DNA from: a virus
Length of the DNA: 29,063 nucleotides
Reading direction: 5' to 3' (one strand)
IMG/VR virus record: IMGVR_UViG_3300035698_001450
Location: 1-29,063 of that record
Shown: positions 1-5,751 of the stretch, piece by piece
How the letters are laid out: every line of letters starts with the position of its first letter
Position numbering within the stretch: the first letter of the stretch is position 1
The notes under the pieces: generated by a model
The model's input: the letters and a program-made list of their open reading frames with translations, nothing else
Databases searched by the model: none
What the model was told of the DNA's origin: nothing
Position numbers and translations under genes: made by a program

Positions 1-102
1 GCAACTTATTCCATCAAATAAAGATAGCACGTTTATTTTGCTTCCTACGTCAGTAATTTTGCCACCGCTCAAAAAAATATTATTACTCATTTCGTTTTTC
101 AT
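1..102 (-). CDS. C5 cytosine DNA methyltransferase, N-terminal fragment (runs off left edge)
   Basis: Reading leftward from ATG at 102 gives 34 residues that end INVLSLFDGISC at the window edge. This is motif I (the AdoMet-binding FxG loop) of Dcm-type cytosine-C5 DNA methyltransferases, commonly seen in phage versions as LSLFDGIS followed by CG. An in-frame ATG at 114 would add four residues; 102 is preferred because the neighbouring gene also opens with MKNE. The catalytic PCQ, ENV and QRR motifs are not in the window. A matching C-terminal fragment lies at the opposite edge on the same strand. Its target sequence cannot be read from what is present. Confidence 0.7.
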   Translation of the reverse strand, partial: MKNEMSNNIFLSGGKITDVGSKINVLSLFDGISC

Positions 103-126
103 TTTAAAGTTCATTTCTATTTAACC

Positions 127-153
127 GCCATACAGTGTACAACACGTGCTATA
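127..153. repeat. Inverted-repeat copy upstream of the methyltransferase
   Basis: Read on the minus strand this is TATAGC, 4 nt, GTTGTACAC, 2 nt, TATGGC. The same pattern with a 7-nt first spacer occurs in opposite orientation at 28648-28677, just after the methyltransferase C-terminal fragment. The two copies would bracket the gene if the window edges belong to one circle. The 21 anchor bases are identical. Confidence 0.5.
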
Positions 154-184
154 ATGCATTGCGAAAAGCAACGCACCATAGCAC
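146..184 (-). other. Long intergenic stem-loop between the 118-aa gene and the methyltransferase
   Basis: Arms 146-162 and 168-184 are 17 nt each with a 5-nt loop. On the plus strand 14 of 17 positions pair and three are A-C mismatches. On the minus strand the same three become G-U wobbles, so a leftward transcript pairs at all 17 positions. Both flanking genes are leftward, so the structure fits an RNA element such as a terminator, attenuator or processing site. No clear U-tract follows it. It overlaps one end of the inverted repeat at 127-153. Confidence 0.55.
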
Positions 185-202
185 CATTCGTTAGCAACAA
201 CC

Positions 203-559
203 CTAAGAGTGCCACTCTGTAACATCAAATTCAGATGGTATTAATCCAAGTGTTTCACCATTATCTAAAATGGCAGAAACCGCCCCATATGAGTTTACCC
301 ATACCAAATATTCATTATCCTTTAAGCAAATTGTATCTTCCTTAATTCCAAGTATCGGGGCTAATTCCATCAAATCAGGTCTAACAGTTTTGGCAACTTT
401 TACTTTTAATGGTACTCTGCCTTTGTAATTAGCTGGATATGCCGACCTTCCCTTTCTATCAGACTTCCATTTTAGAGCAGGGGATGTAAGGGCAGTTTCT
501 AACATCGCATCATACGGCATAGCCTCGGTTTGTGGGTTATTCTTACTTTCGTTTTTCAT
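203..559 (-). CDS. Unknown 118-aa protein
   Basis: The open frame extends upstream to 679, but its first part translates a hairpin-rich stretch and looks non-coding. The ATG at 559 (MKNESKNNP) is preferred because it follows an A/T-rich leader and shares the opening MKNE with the methyltransferase. The protein is soluble, with a basic middle (residues about 30-55) and a C-terminus ending GLIPSEFDVTEWHS. I do not recognise the family. GAG/CTC occurs at normal frequency here, unlike in the phage core, so the gene belongs to the same composition block as the methyltransferase. Confidence 0.6.
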   Translation of the reverse strand: MKNESKNNPQTEAMPYDAMLETALTSPALKWKSDRKGRSAYPANYKGRVPLKVKVAKTVRPDLMELAPILGIKEDTICLKDNEYLVWVNSYGAVSAILDNGETLGLIPSEFDVTEWHS

Positions 560-599
560 ATCTATGTTATTTTTAACTTGATAATTCAGTTCATTTAAT

Positions 600-627
600 A
601 CGGCTACGACCGCATATGCGTAGCCGT
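600..627. other. Perfect 9-bp stem hairpin
   Basis: ACGGCTACG at 600-608 pairs with CGTAGCCGT at 619-627 around a 10-nt loop. It lies between the 118-aa gene and the phage early operon, close to where GAG/CTC depletion begins. It could be a terminator, an operator or a recombination site; no U-tract follows on either strand. Confidence 0.45.
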
Positions 628-637
628 TATATTTCAA

Positions 638-655
638 GCGGCAAAAATAAGCCGC
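638..655 (-). terminator. Candidate terminator of the leftward early operon
   Basis: GCGGC at 638-642 pairs with GCCGC at 651-655 across an A/T loop, 27 nt past the stop of the last early gene (682-873). The stem is short and the U-tract poor, so termination is inferred mainly from position. Confidence 0.35.
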
Positions 656-681
656 CAGAATATAACAATAATAATTCAATC

Positions 682-873
682 TTATTTTGATAATGTTTCA
701 ATCAAAGCAAGTTCTGTCTTCTTCCAGTTGTTCTTTTTTAAACGCGTGTAAAGTGTGACCTTTGACAGACCAAGTTTTTCAGCAAGGTCATTGTCATTTT
801 GTGCTTCTTGTCTTAACTGATAAGCCTTGTTTGTTGCTTCCAGTTGTTTAATTGTAGGCTGTTTTTTATTCAT
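682..873 (-). CDS. Small helix-turn-helix protein
   Basis: 63 aa. Residues about 28-50 (NDLAEKLGLSKVTLYTRLKK) match the shape of a helix-turn-helix: an Ala in the first helix, Gly-Leu-Ser at the turn, and a basic recognition helix. Such proteins in phage early operons are usually DNA-binding regulators. It overlaps the upstream DnaA-like gene by 8 nt, so the two are translationally linked. It is the last gene of the leftward early operon. No CI-type repressor is visible elsewhere, so it is one of two candidates, with the winged-helix protein at 26959-27255, for control of lysogeny. Confidence 0.65.
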   Translation of the reverse strand: MNKKQPTIKQLEATNKAYQLRQEAQNDNDLAEKLGLSKVTLYTRLKKNNWKKTELALIETLSK

Positions 874-1219
874 GATTATTTGTTTTATTATTAAGGTCTG
901 ATTGTGCTTTTGCTTTTATGCTTTTCTGAAAGTCTTCAACAAGTTTGAAATGATTAAATACTTTCAAATAAATATCAAAGCAAGTCAATTGTTTTCCCAA
1001 ATCTTCAAACTTCCTGACGTTGTGTAATACGGAAGCATGGTTGTAATTCGGGCGCAAGGTGTTTGCTATAATAGCAAGGGAAGAAATTGTAAGTTGTTTG
1101 CACAACTTACAATATATTTTCTTCAGGTCTGAAAATTCACGTTTGTTTGACTTTATGCCAATATCTTCAACGCCTGTGAATTCCTGAATCTTTTCTTTTA
1201 TTTCCTTACATTCAAACAT
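866..1219 (-). CDS. DnaA domain IV-like DNA-binding protein
   Basis: 117 aa. The central part (about residues 28-80) has the layout of the bacterial DnaA C-terminal DNA-binding domain. The segment YNHASVLHNVRKFEDL resembles the DnaA signature helix (RDHSTVIH in host DnaA) that contacts DnaA boxes. There is no AAA+ domain, so this is a stand-alone origin-recognition-like module that may bind the phage origin or compete with host DnaA. The start ATG overlaps the upstream nuclease stop (TAATG), indicating coupled translation. No helicase, primase or polymerase is recognisable in the window, which fits use of host replication proteins. Confidence 0.6.
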   Translation of the reverse strand: MFECKEIKEKIQEFTGVEDIGIKSNKREFSDLKKIYCKLCKQLTISSLAIIANTLRPNYNHASVLHNVRKFEDLGKQLTCFDIYLKVFNHFKLVEDFQKSIKAKAQSDLNNKTNNHE

Positions 1220-2244
1220 TATGTTGTCATGTTTAAAGTGATAGTCTGATAATAGATCATAGCCAGTTCAATTGACTTCAACATGATTTGTTCAAGTTCA
1301 ATGTCACGGGCAAATGAAAAGGTCTTGACGCGTTCTTCTTGATTGTAAAGTTTTGAATCTTCATAAAGGAAGTTTCTGTTGAATTGCTCAATTAAAGGAA
1401 AATACTTTTCCATTGAATCGTCAATTATATTATGCTGAAAACAATATCTTTTATATTCTTCCATAAGAACGTCAGGGGGGCAATCAACAAGGCAATGACG
1501 CAAGCGGAAAATATCAGCGTCATACAAATACAAATAAGACCTTCCTTGCCATTCATACCCTGTTGTCAATTCAGCGTTCATGAAGGTTCGCGGGTTCCAA
1601 GAACATTTGGTGTCATCTACAATCTTGATGTCTTCTGTCTTCCCGTCTTCTTCTGTTGGAACGCCTTTGAATTCCGTCACAACGTCACATTCACCCGTCA
1701 AGTTGCCCTTGTGAACACGCTTGTCATTCTTGATGTACATAATATTATCAACGTATGAAATTAGATTGATTGCGTCTTCTTCAGCCTGAAGACCTTTGCG
1801 AAACTTTTTGTCAGTCACTTCTTCTTCAAAGCCTTTTTCATTTTTAAGCCAGACTTCTTTGACGTAAGTTTTCGCGCCCTGTGACAATTCGGGGGGTCTG
1901 GCGTTGCTTTCTTTCAATGCTTGAAGTCTTGCTTCCTGTGTTTCAGTTAAGCCTTTAGGACGCTTTAAACGGCTTTTGTATTCTTCACGCTTTTCAGTTA
2001 ATTTGTCGGTCAGCGTTCCGCCGTCATCAAGTTTCTTGTTCCAAGTGTCAAGTTCAGTCTGTTGCTTTTCAGTTAAGCCAACAACGCTGATCTTTGTTGC
2101 TTCAAGTGTTTCCATTTCCTGACGTTGTTTTTCAGTCAGACCGTTTCTAATTAAGCCGCCCGCAAGCAAACCAATTTTTGAACTTCTGAAAAAGATTTGT
2201 GCAAGGGGTGTTTTGAAATTGGGTGTTGAATTTTCTGTTGTCAT
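1219..2244 (-). CDS. PD-(D/E)XK nuclease (phage recombination exonuclease-like)
   Basis: 341 aa from the ATG at 2244; an upstream in-frame extension to 2328 overlaps the previous gene and looks non-coding. The nuclease core is visible: an acidic helix GLQAEEDAI (E155/E156), TGECD (D187), then DDTKCSW giving D211-x-K213, followed by YEWQGRSYLYLY and LVDCP, as in RecB/Cas4-like phage exonucleases. Residues 35-112 carry four copies of a LTE-K/T-Q/R motif (about 35, 56, 81 and 98) in a charged, probably coiled-coil region. With the Rad52-like gene at 3026-3730 it would form a two-component recombination system that resects and anneals DNA ends. Confidence 0.7.
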   Translation of the reverse strand: MTTENSTPNFKTPLAQIFFRSSKIGLLAGGLIRNGLTEKQRQEMETLEATKISVVGLTEKQQTELDTWNKKLDDGGTLTDKLTEKREEYKSRLKRPKGLTETQEARLQALKESNARPPELSQGAKTYVKEVWLKNEKGFEEEVTDKKFRKGLQAEEDAINLISYVDNIMYIKNDKRVHKGNLTGECDVVTEFKGVPTEEDGKTEDIKIVDDTKCSWNPRTFMNAELTTGYEWQGRSYLYLYDADIFRLRHCLVDCPPDVLMEEYKRYCFQHNIIDDSMEKYFPLIEQFNRNFLYEDSKLYNQEERVKTFSFARDIELEQIMLKSIELAMIYYQTITLNMTT

Positions 2245-2255
2245 GATTTTAAAAT

Positions 2256-2453
2256 TTAATTGTTTGAATAAATTGTTGTTGATAATAATGAAGCAAAAGG
2301 GCTTGAACTTACTGAACGGACAAGACATTGATTGTCTTCCTTTGCCCGTTGTTCAAGTGCAATTTCATTCGCCTTGAAGATTGCTTCAGCGTCATTGTCA
2401 GCCCAAATGTAAAATTCTGTTGTTACGGTGTAACGGTTCTTTTTTTCTGGCAT
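2256..2453 (-). CDS. Unknown 65-aa protein
   Basis: It starts MPEKKNRYTVTTEFYIWADND. The first 45 residues suggest a small alpha/beta fold of a type often found in phage early operons (YTVT-EFY-WADNDAEA). It starts 3 nt after the upstream 113-aa gene and ends 11 nt before the nuclease start, so it belongs to the same leftward operon. No catalytic motif or membrane segment is seen and function is unknown. Confidence 0.6.
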   Translation of the reverse strand: MPEKKNRYTVTTEFYIWADNDAEAIFKANEIALEQRAKEDNQCLVRSVSSSPFASLLSTTIYSNN

Positions 2454-2455
2454 GA

Positions 2456-2797
2456 TTAATTTTCTATAAGAATTAAAGATTCAATTTTTGAAATAAGAAG
2501 TTGTTCCTGTTCTGAAGTCAAAACAAGGTCTTCATTTTCATCTTCAGAAAAAATGACAGGGTCTTTAATGTAAATTGATTCACCGTATGAATGAAATGAA
2601 GGCGGCGTGAAATAGTCACCCGCGTCAATTTTACCAGATTCGTACACGCTGACATTTGCAAAAACGCTGTTCTTGCCTGTCAAAATTTCGTGGTCTTCTG
2701 ATTCAAATTGACCTTCTTCACCTGACCAGTCAAGATGAACTTTGACGGGCGGAATTGATTCAAGAATTTGATTGAAAACGGTTTGATTTATGTTCAT
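2456..2797 (-). CDS. Unknown acidic 113-aa protein
   Basis: It starts MNINQTVFNQILESIPPVKV. The protein is strongly acidic and soluble, with a predicted beta-rich centre and a C-terminal helix (SEQEQLLISKIESLILIE). I do not recognise the family. It is the first gene after the promoter-like element at 2816-2834 and is followed within 3 nt by the 65-aa gene, so it probably heads the 2797-682 transcription unit that carries the nuclease, DnaA-like and HTH genes. Confidence 0.6.
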   Translation of the reverse strand: MNINQTVFNQILESIPPVKVHLDWSGEEGQFESEDHEILTGKNSVFANVSVYESGKIDAGDYFTPPSFHSYGESIYIKDPVIFSEDENEDLVLTSEQEQLLISKIESLILIEN

Positions 2798-2815
2798 AAT
2801 ATTTATATTGATTGA

Positions 2816-2834
2816 GGTACAAAATTAAACTAAA
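2816..2834 (-). promoter_or_regulatory. Promoter/operator element, copy 1 of a 19-bp repeat
   Basis: This 19-bp sequence is identical to the one at 3966-3984. On the minus strand it contains TAATTTTG (2827-2820), a match to the Bacteroidota -7 consensus TAnnTTTG, about 23 nt upstream of the start of the 113-aa gene. No clear -33 TTG is found at the usual spacing, so it may depend on an activator, or the shared sequence may be an operator. Confidence 0.5.
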
Positions 2835-2846
2835 TTATTTAAAGAC

Positions 2847-2884
2847 CTAATTAAAACAGTAAAAAATTAAACTGTGTTAATTAG
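2847..2884. terminator. 14-bp inverted repeat after the small early ORF
   Basis: Arms 2847-2860 and 2871-2884 match at 13 of 14 positions around a 10-nt A/T loop. On the leftward strand it begins at the stop codon of the 2881-3039 ORF and lies just upstream of the promoter element at 2816-2834. It could end the upstream transcript or act as an operator for the downstream one. The stem is A/T-rich, so strong termination is doubtful. Confidence 0.45.
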
Positions 2885-3039
2885 ACCCTGTAAAAACGCC
2901 CGTTTCCCAGATATTTCAATTGAAACATTTCAGCAAGTTCTTTGTCTGATAGTTTCTTGAAATAATCCGTGACCATTGCTTCAGGCATATTTGAATAGTC
3001 AAGCAAAAACCATTTATAAATAATATTACGGGTTATCAC
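2881..3039 (-). CDS. Small ORF downstream of the Rad52-like gene (52 aa, GTG start)
   Basis: An open frame runs from GTG at 3039, overlapping the end of the Rad52-like gene by 14 nt, to TAA at 2881. It encodes 52 aa including YSNMPEAMVTDYFKKLSDKE and ELAEMFQLKYLGNGRFYRV. An internal ATG at 2988 would give 35 aa. The helical, charged composition and GAA-only glutamate codons match its neighbours, which argues for coding. No function is suggested. It fills what would otherwise be a 230-nt gap inside a compact operon. Confidence 0.4.
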   Translation of the reverse strand: MITRNIIYKWFLLDYSNMPEAMVTDYFKKLSDKELAEMFQLKYLGNGRFYRV

Positions 3040-3730
3040 TTGCTGGGGTTTTTAAAACGCGGTTCATATGTTGTTTCAGAAGGTTCTTTGAATCTTCAGT
3101 TTCTTTGGCAGTATAAAGCCATTGTTCATAAATGTATTCAATCTGACTGACCTGAACACAGCCTTTCAAGAAGTGTGACAGGCGTTCAAGTTTCTTGTTG
3201 TCACCGTGTTTCAATTTGGGGGCTTCTTCAGTCTTCTTTTCTTCAGCGTGTTCTTGTCCGTAAATATCCCAACAAAAACCAAGTTCAGAAGCACACTTTT
3301 TGAAGGCGTCTGAAGCCGCTGACTTATATCCGTTGCCAATATCTGAAGCGTTGAAATAAGTCTTTGTTCCGCCTTCATTTGTTGTTGACTTGACGTTCAG
3401 ATAATGTTGCCCAAACTGTTCACGGGAAATGTCAGTTGTTCCCGTGTGAATGGTCAGGCATCCATGTACAAGCGTTTCTTTTGTGCTTTGGATAAATTCA
3501 CGGCTTTTGATTTCAAAGGTGAAATTGCCGCCAGAAACAAGCATGACAAGGGCTTTCACATAAGCAACTTTGACAGACTTGTAAGCAAAGCCGCTTTTGT
3601 CTTGTTTCACTTCAATTTCTGAAGCGGGCGTCTTCCTGTTTATGATCTTCATTTGCGCTTCATTGAAGATAGGGCTTTGACTGTTGAACATTTCAAGTTC
3701 CTTCCTTGAAAAATACGTTGATTTTCTCAT
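3026..3730 (-). CDS. Rad52/Rad22-family single-strand annealing protein
   Basis: 234 aa. The segment from about residue 45 to 165 follows the Rad52-like phage annealing fold: KVAYVKALVMLVSGGNFTFE, a strand pair ending in LVHGCLTIH, REQFGQHY, then the helix GNGYKSAASDAFKKCASELG and CWDIYG, equivalent to the ATDALKKAA-LGI-DIYG signature. These proteins form rings that anneal complementary single strands during phage recombination. The C-terminal 60 residues are charged and helical, possibly binding a partner. Its partner is likely the PD-(D/E)XK nuclease at 1219-2244. It starts 10 nt after the 63-aa gene at 3741-3932. Confidence 0.7.
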   Translation of the reverse strand: MRKSTYFSRKELEMFNSQSPIFNEAQMKIINRKTPASEIEVKQDKSGFAYKSVKVAYVKALVMLVSGGNFTFEIKSREFIQSTKETLVHGCLTIHTGTTDISREQFGQHYLNVKSTTNEGGTKTYFNASDIGNGYKSAASDAFKKCASELGFCWDIYGQEHAEEKKTEEAPKLKHGDNKKLERLSHFLKGCVQVSQIEYIYEQWLYTAKETEDSKNLLKQHMNRVLKTPASDNP

Positions 3731-3740
3731 AATAAATGTT

Positions 3741-3932
3741 TTAAGATTGTTTGATACTTGCTGAATTAATCAGCGTTAAAATTTCGGCTGTGTTGTTGAC
3801 TGGAATGTTACCGCCGTGTTGCGCTTTCGCGTTCAATAGTTGCTGTCTTTTAATTCCAAGTTCTTCACTCATACTGTCAATCTTCAAGTTGCTGATTGCG
3901 TCAAGAAGTTGATTGATTGTTTTAAGCCTCAT
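3741..3932 (-). CDS. Small HTH-like protein (63 aa)
   Basis: It starts MRLKTINQLLDAISNLKI. Residues about 18-40 (SMSEELGIKRQQLLNAKAQH) have the spacing of a helix-turn-helix as found in small Cro-like or YdaS-like phage proteins, but the match is weak. It is the first gene downstream of the well-formed promoter at 3970-3999, so it heads the transcript that also carries the Rad52-like gene. Confidence 0.55.
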   Translation of the reverse strand: MRLKTINQLLDAISNLKIDSMSEELGIKRQQLLNAKAQHGGNIPVNNTAEILTLINSASIKQS

Positions 3933-3965
3933 TGCTTTAAATTTTAAATTAATAATTAAATTGAC

Positions 3966-3999
3966 GGTACAAAATTAAACTAAAATTTTGAATAAACAA
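3966..3999 (-). promoter_or_regulatory. Leftward early promoter with 19-bp repeat copy 2
   Basis: On the minus strand TTG (3999-3997), a 19-nt spacer and TAATTTTG (3977-3970) match the Bacteroidota -33/-7 promoter layout. Transcription would start near 3965, leaving about a 30-nt leader before the gene at 3741-3932. The 19 bp at 3966-3984 are identical to 2816-2834, so the two promoters may share a regulator. Confidence 0.6.
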
Positions 4000-4043
4000 G
4001 TAAAATGTAGTTTATTTTTAAACTAATTATTTAAGGGTGAAAA

Positions 4044-4250
4044 TTATTGCTTCAGGTCTTTTATAAACGCCCTTACAACGTCATTTGTATCTGGCGCAAT
4101 GTAGGGTTCCAGATTGAAATTGAAGAACAGGCGCAAAGCCTTTGAAAGCCTAATGTCTTTGATCAATTGAATTGAAATGTCTTGAACAAGGTTTTCTTCA
4201 AGAAAGGTTTTGATTTGCTGAAGGTGTTCTTCAGGAATTGAATTTTCCAT
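4044..4250 (-). CDS. Unknown 68-aa protein
   Basis: It starts MENSIPEEHLQQIKTFLEEN. Composition is acidic and helical, with no membrane segment and no recognised motif. It begins 10 nt after the stop of the HNH-like gene and is the last gene before the 110-nt promoter-bearing gap at 3933-4043, so it probably ends the transcript that starts upstream of 5509. Confidence 0.55.
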   Translation of the reverse strand: MENSIPEEHLQQIKTFLEENLVQDISIQLIKDIRLSKALRLFFNFNLEPYIAPDTNDVVRAFIKDLKQ

Positions 4251-4260
4251 TTGCTTAAAT

Positions 4261-4692
4261 TTATATTGAAACTGTTGTTGATTTGATAAGAAAGTTTAAT
4301 TTATAGGCTTCTTTGGGGTTGTTGTGAATCCAGACATGACCTTTGCGGGAAACGGCAAGCCAGAAAGGCACATAATTCAACAACTTCCCTTTCCTTCCCG
4401 CTTTGTGATGAATTTCTTTTGCAAACCTTTGTTCCTTGAAGATAAGACTGGCAACAGGACAAAGCGCGTTTTCAGGCTTTGCAAGAAAGACTTTGCGCTT
4501 CTTTGAATAAATATAGTTTTCACCTTTCCTTCTGTCTGAAACGGGCTTGATTGCTTTGCGTTGGGGCTTTGGCTTTGACTTCTGGCTTTTGTAAGCGCAA
4601 GCGGGTGAACAGAACTTGTCTGTTGTCCTGTAAATCTTGAATTCTTTGTTGCACCCTTTACAGGCGCAAATTTTTGTGGGCTTGATCTTCAT
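4261..4692 (-). CDS. Zinc-finger HNH-like protein (NinG-like)
   Basis: 143 aa. The N-terminus has a zinc-binding finger (CACKGCNKEF, then KFCSPACAYKSQ) with four well-placed cysteines, followed by a basic Lys/Arg-rich linker. The C-terminal half contains KEIHHKAGRKGKLL and VSRKGHVWIHNNPKEA, the His-rich pattern of a degenerate HNH nuclease frequent in phage early operons. It resembles NinG-type recombination proteins in context and layout. Likely role is DNA binding or cleavage at recombination intermediates; activity is inferred. It starts 3 nt after the RHH-like gene. Confidence 0.6.
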   Translation of the reverse strand: MKIKPTKICACKGCNKEFKIYRTTDKFCSPACAYKSQKSKPKPQRKAIKPVSDRRKGENYIYSKKRKVFLAKPENALCPVASLIFKEQRFAKEIHHKAGRKGKLLNYVPFWLAVSRKGHVWIHNNPKEAYKLNFLIKSTTVSI

Positions 4693-4695
4693 GAA

Positions 4696-4857
4696 TTACT
4701 TTTTCTTTTGGATTGCTTCAGAATTGACTTTGATATACTTACGGACATAAAGCCGCAATTGATGACTTGGTGTTGTGAAGTTATCTTGACAGACCTTTTT
4801 AAATTCAGCCTTGACTTCATCTTCAACTTTGAAGTTAATTATTTTGTCTTTTGACAT
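4696..4857 (-). CDS. Small ribbon-helix-helix-like protein (53 aa)
   Basis: It starts MSKDKIINFKVEDEVKAEF. A short strand (IINFKV) followed by two helices (EVKAEFKKVCQDN, and SHQLRLYVRKYI after a Thr-Pro-Ser cap) is the plan of MetJ/Arc-type ribbon-helix-helix DNA-binding proteins. Such proteins bind operators as dimers. Its ATG overlaps the stop of the zinc protein upstream (TAATG), and it ends 3 nt before the HNH-like gene, so it is translationally coupled. The reading frame is intact and fills the gap exactly, which supports it as a real gene. Confidence 0.6.
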   Translation of the reverse strand: MSKDKIINFKVEDEVKAEFKKVCQDNFTTPSHQLRLYVRKYIKVNSEAIQKKK

Positions 4858-5081
4858 TATTCTTGATTTAAAAGGTTTAATTCTTCAAGGGCTTTGATAA
4901 GCGGAACGCGTATTGAATGAAGAAGTTTTTCCTTTCCAGTTCCTTTGCATTTGGGGCAATCCTGAACAAAATTCATTTTCCTGAATGAAAGGTTCTTCTT
5001 TGATTTTCCGTCACACACAGAACACTTGACAAGCGTGTAAGTATGCTTAATGACCATAAATTCTGATTGTTTGTCTTCCAT
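4857..5081 (-). CDS. DnaJ-type zinc-finger protein (74 aa)
   Basis: Two CxxC pairs are visible: VKCSVCDGKSKK near residue 20 and QDCPKCKGTGKEK near residue 42. They form a zinc ribbon like the DnaJ central repeat (CxxCxGxG). Many phages carry small proteins of this kind in early operons; their role is not settled and may be nucleic-acid or protein binding. It is followed by the RHH-like gene with a TAATG overlap and preceded by a membrane microprotein 3 nt upstream. Confidence 0.6.
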   Translation of the reverse strand: MEDKQSEFMVIKHTYTLVKCSVCDGKSKKNLSFRKMNFVQDCPKCKGTGKEKLLHSIRVPLIKALEELNLLNQE

Positions 5082-5084
5082 GAC

Positions 5085-5171
5085 TTAAAGGTTTTTATAT
5101 TTATGAATGATATAAAATTCAATTGCAATTCCTATCACAAGTGCAATGACTAAATATTGATAAAATTCCAT
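5085..5171 (-). CDS. Single-pass membrane microprotein (28 aa)
   Basis: ATG at 5171 to TAA at 5085 encodes MEFYQYLVIALVIGIAIEFY followed by IIHKYKNL. Nearly the whole protein is one hydrophobic helix with a basic C-terminal tail. It starts 2 nt after the ASCH gene's stop codon and ends 3 nt before the next ATG, exactly filling the operon gap. No function is known. Small early phage membrane peptides can be toxins, inhibitors of host processes or superinfection factors. Confidence 0.45.
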   Translation of the reverse strand: MEFYQYLVIALVIGIAIEFYIIHKYKNL

Positions 5172-5173
5172 GA

Positions 5174-5509
5174 TTAATTTTTTTTAAGGTTTCCAGAACT
5201 AAGAATTTCACCCAAATAAATAAGAATGTCACCTTCTTCAATAGATACTTCAAGACCGTTTGAATATTTGCCCAAAGACTTCTTCTTGCAAGTATCAAAA
5301 CCATTAAAGATTGAAATGAAGAACGGCGCGTTTTTTTTATAGCCGTGTGTAAACTTGACAACGTCAAATTCTTTTCTTGTTCCGTTTGAATTAAACAGGC
5401 GGCTTTTTATCCAGTCAGACGGCTTGCGGAATTCAATTGTTTTTTCACCCGTGACCATTACTTGAAACGGGGCTTCTGACAATGTTAGGTGAAGTGTTGA
5501 ATGATTCAT
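5174..5509 (-). CDS. ASCH-like DUF3850-family protein
   Basis: 111 aa. The sequence opens NHSTLHLTLSEAPFQVMVTG and continues EKTIEFRKPSDWIKSRL, which is the DUF3850/ASCH pattern (LHL-LK-PF--M--GEKT-EFRK---W---RL), followed by FDVVKFTHGYKKNAPFF. ASCH domains have a PUA-like barrel and are thought to bind RNA or modified nucleic acid. It is the first gene of the leftward early operon, reading away from the divergent control region at 5510-5751. The role in this phage is unknown. Confidence 0.65.
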   Translation of the reverse strand: MNHSTLHLTLSEAPFQVMVTGEKTIEFRKPSDWIKSRLFNSNGTRKEFDVVKFTHGYKKNAPFFISIFNGFDTCKKKSLGKYSNGLEVSIEEGDILIYLGEILSSGNLKKN

Positions 5510-5633
5510 TTGCTTACTAATATTTACTAAGGTTTAAAATTAAATTGTTAAAAAAATTATTTACGTTCAATTCAAAAATTCATCAAAATCAATAAAGCGT
5601 TGATAATTAATGAACTAAATAATGAAACATAAA

Positions 5634-5674
5634 ACAAAGTATTACAAAGTAAAACAATTAATTAATACAAAGTA
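5634..5674 (+). repeat. Three ACAAAGTA direct repeats
   Basis: Copies lie at 5634-5641, 5644-5651 and 5667-5674, with spacings of 10 and 23 nt between starts. They sit about 75-110 nt upstream of the late promoter. The regular spacing suggests binding sites for an activator or repressor, although the A/T-rich context makes chance repeats possible. Confidence 0.4.
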
Positions 5675-5714
5675 TAAATAAAAGTAAATAAAAGTGTTTC
5701 AAAGGACTGGCAAA

Positions 5715-5746
5715 TTGCCCTGAATGACATATTCAATATATCTTTG
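5715..5746 (+). promoter_or_regulatory. Late rightward promoter, probably leaderless
   Basis: TTG at 5715-5717, a 21-nt spacer and TATCTTTG at 5739-5746 match the Bacteroidota -33/-7 elements. The expected start of transcription, about 5-6 nt past the -7 element, falls on the ATG at 5752. An 11-bp palindrome (5709-5719) overlaps the -33 site and could be an operator. Confidence 0.55.
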
Positions 5747-5751
5747 TATTG

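Larger units (their letters stand above)
5510..5751. promoter_or_regulatory. Divergent control region between early and late modules
   Basis: About 240 nt, very A/T-rich, with no plausible coding frame on either strand. It separates the leftward early operon from the rightward late operon. It contains three ACAAAGTA direct repeats and a good rightward promoter. For the leftward operon only an imperfect -7 (TAATTTTA, 5543-5536) was found. Confidence 0.6.

Noticed and set aside
127-184. Integron attC site
   Set aside because: The imperfect stem-loop and GTTGTAC/GCTAAC words suggested attC, but the RYYYAAC/GTTRRRY core sites do not fit and no integron integrase is present.
560-679. N-terminal extension of the 118-aa gene (start near 679)
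   Set aside because: The extension translates two hairpins and an A/T-rich leader into an atypical Tyr/Cys/Ala-rich peptide, and the internal ATG at 559 has a better leader.
1432-1758. Rightward open frame inside the nuclease gene
   Set aside because: It lies wholly within the PD-(D/E)XK coding region on the other strand, has no leader or motif, and its position fits a shadow frame.
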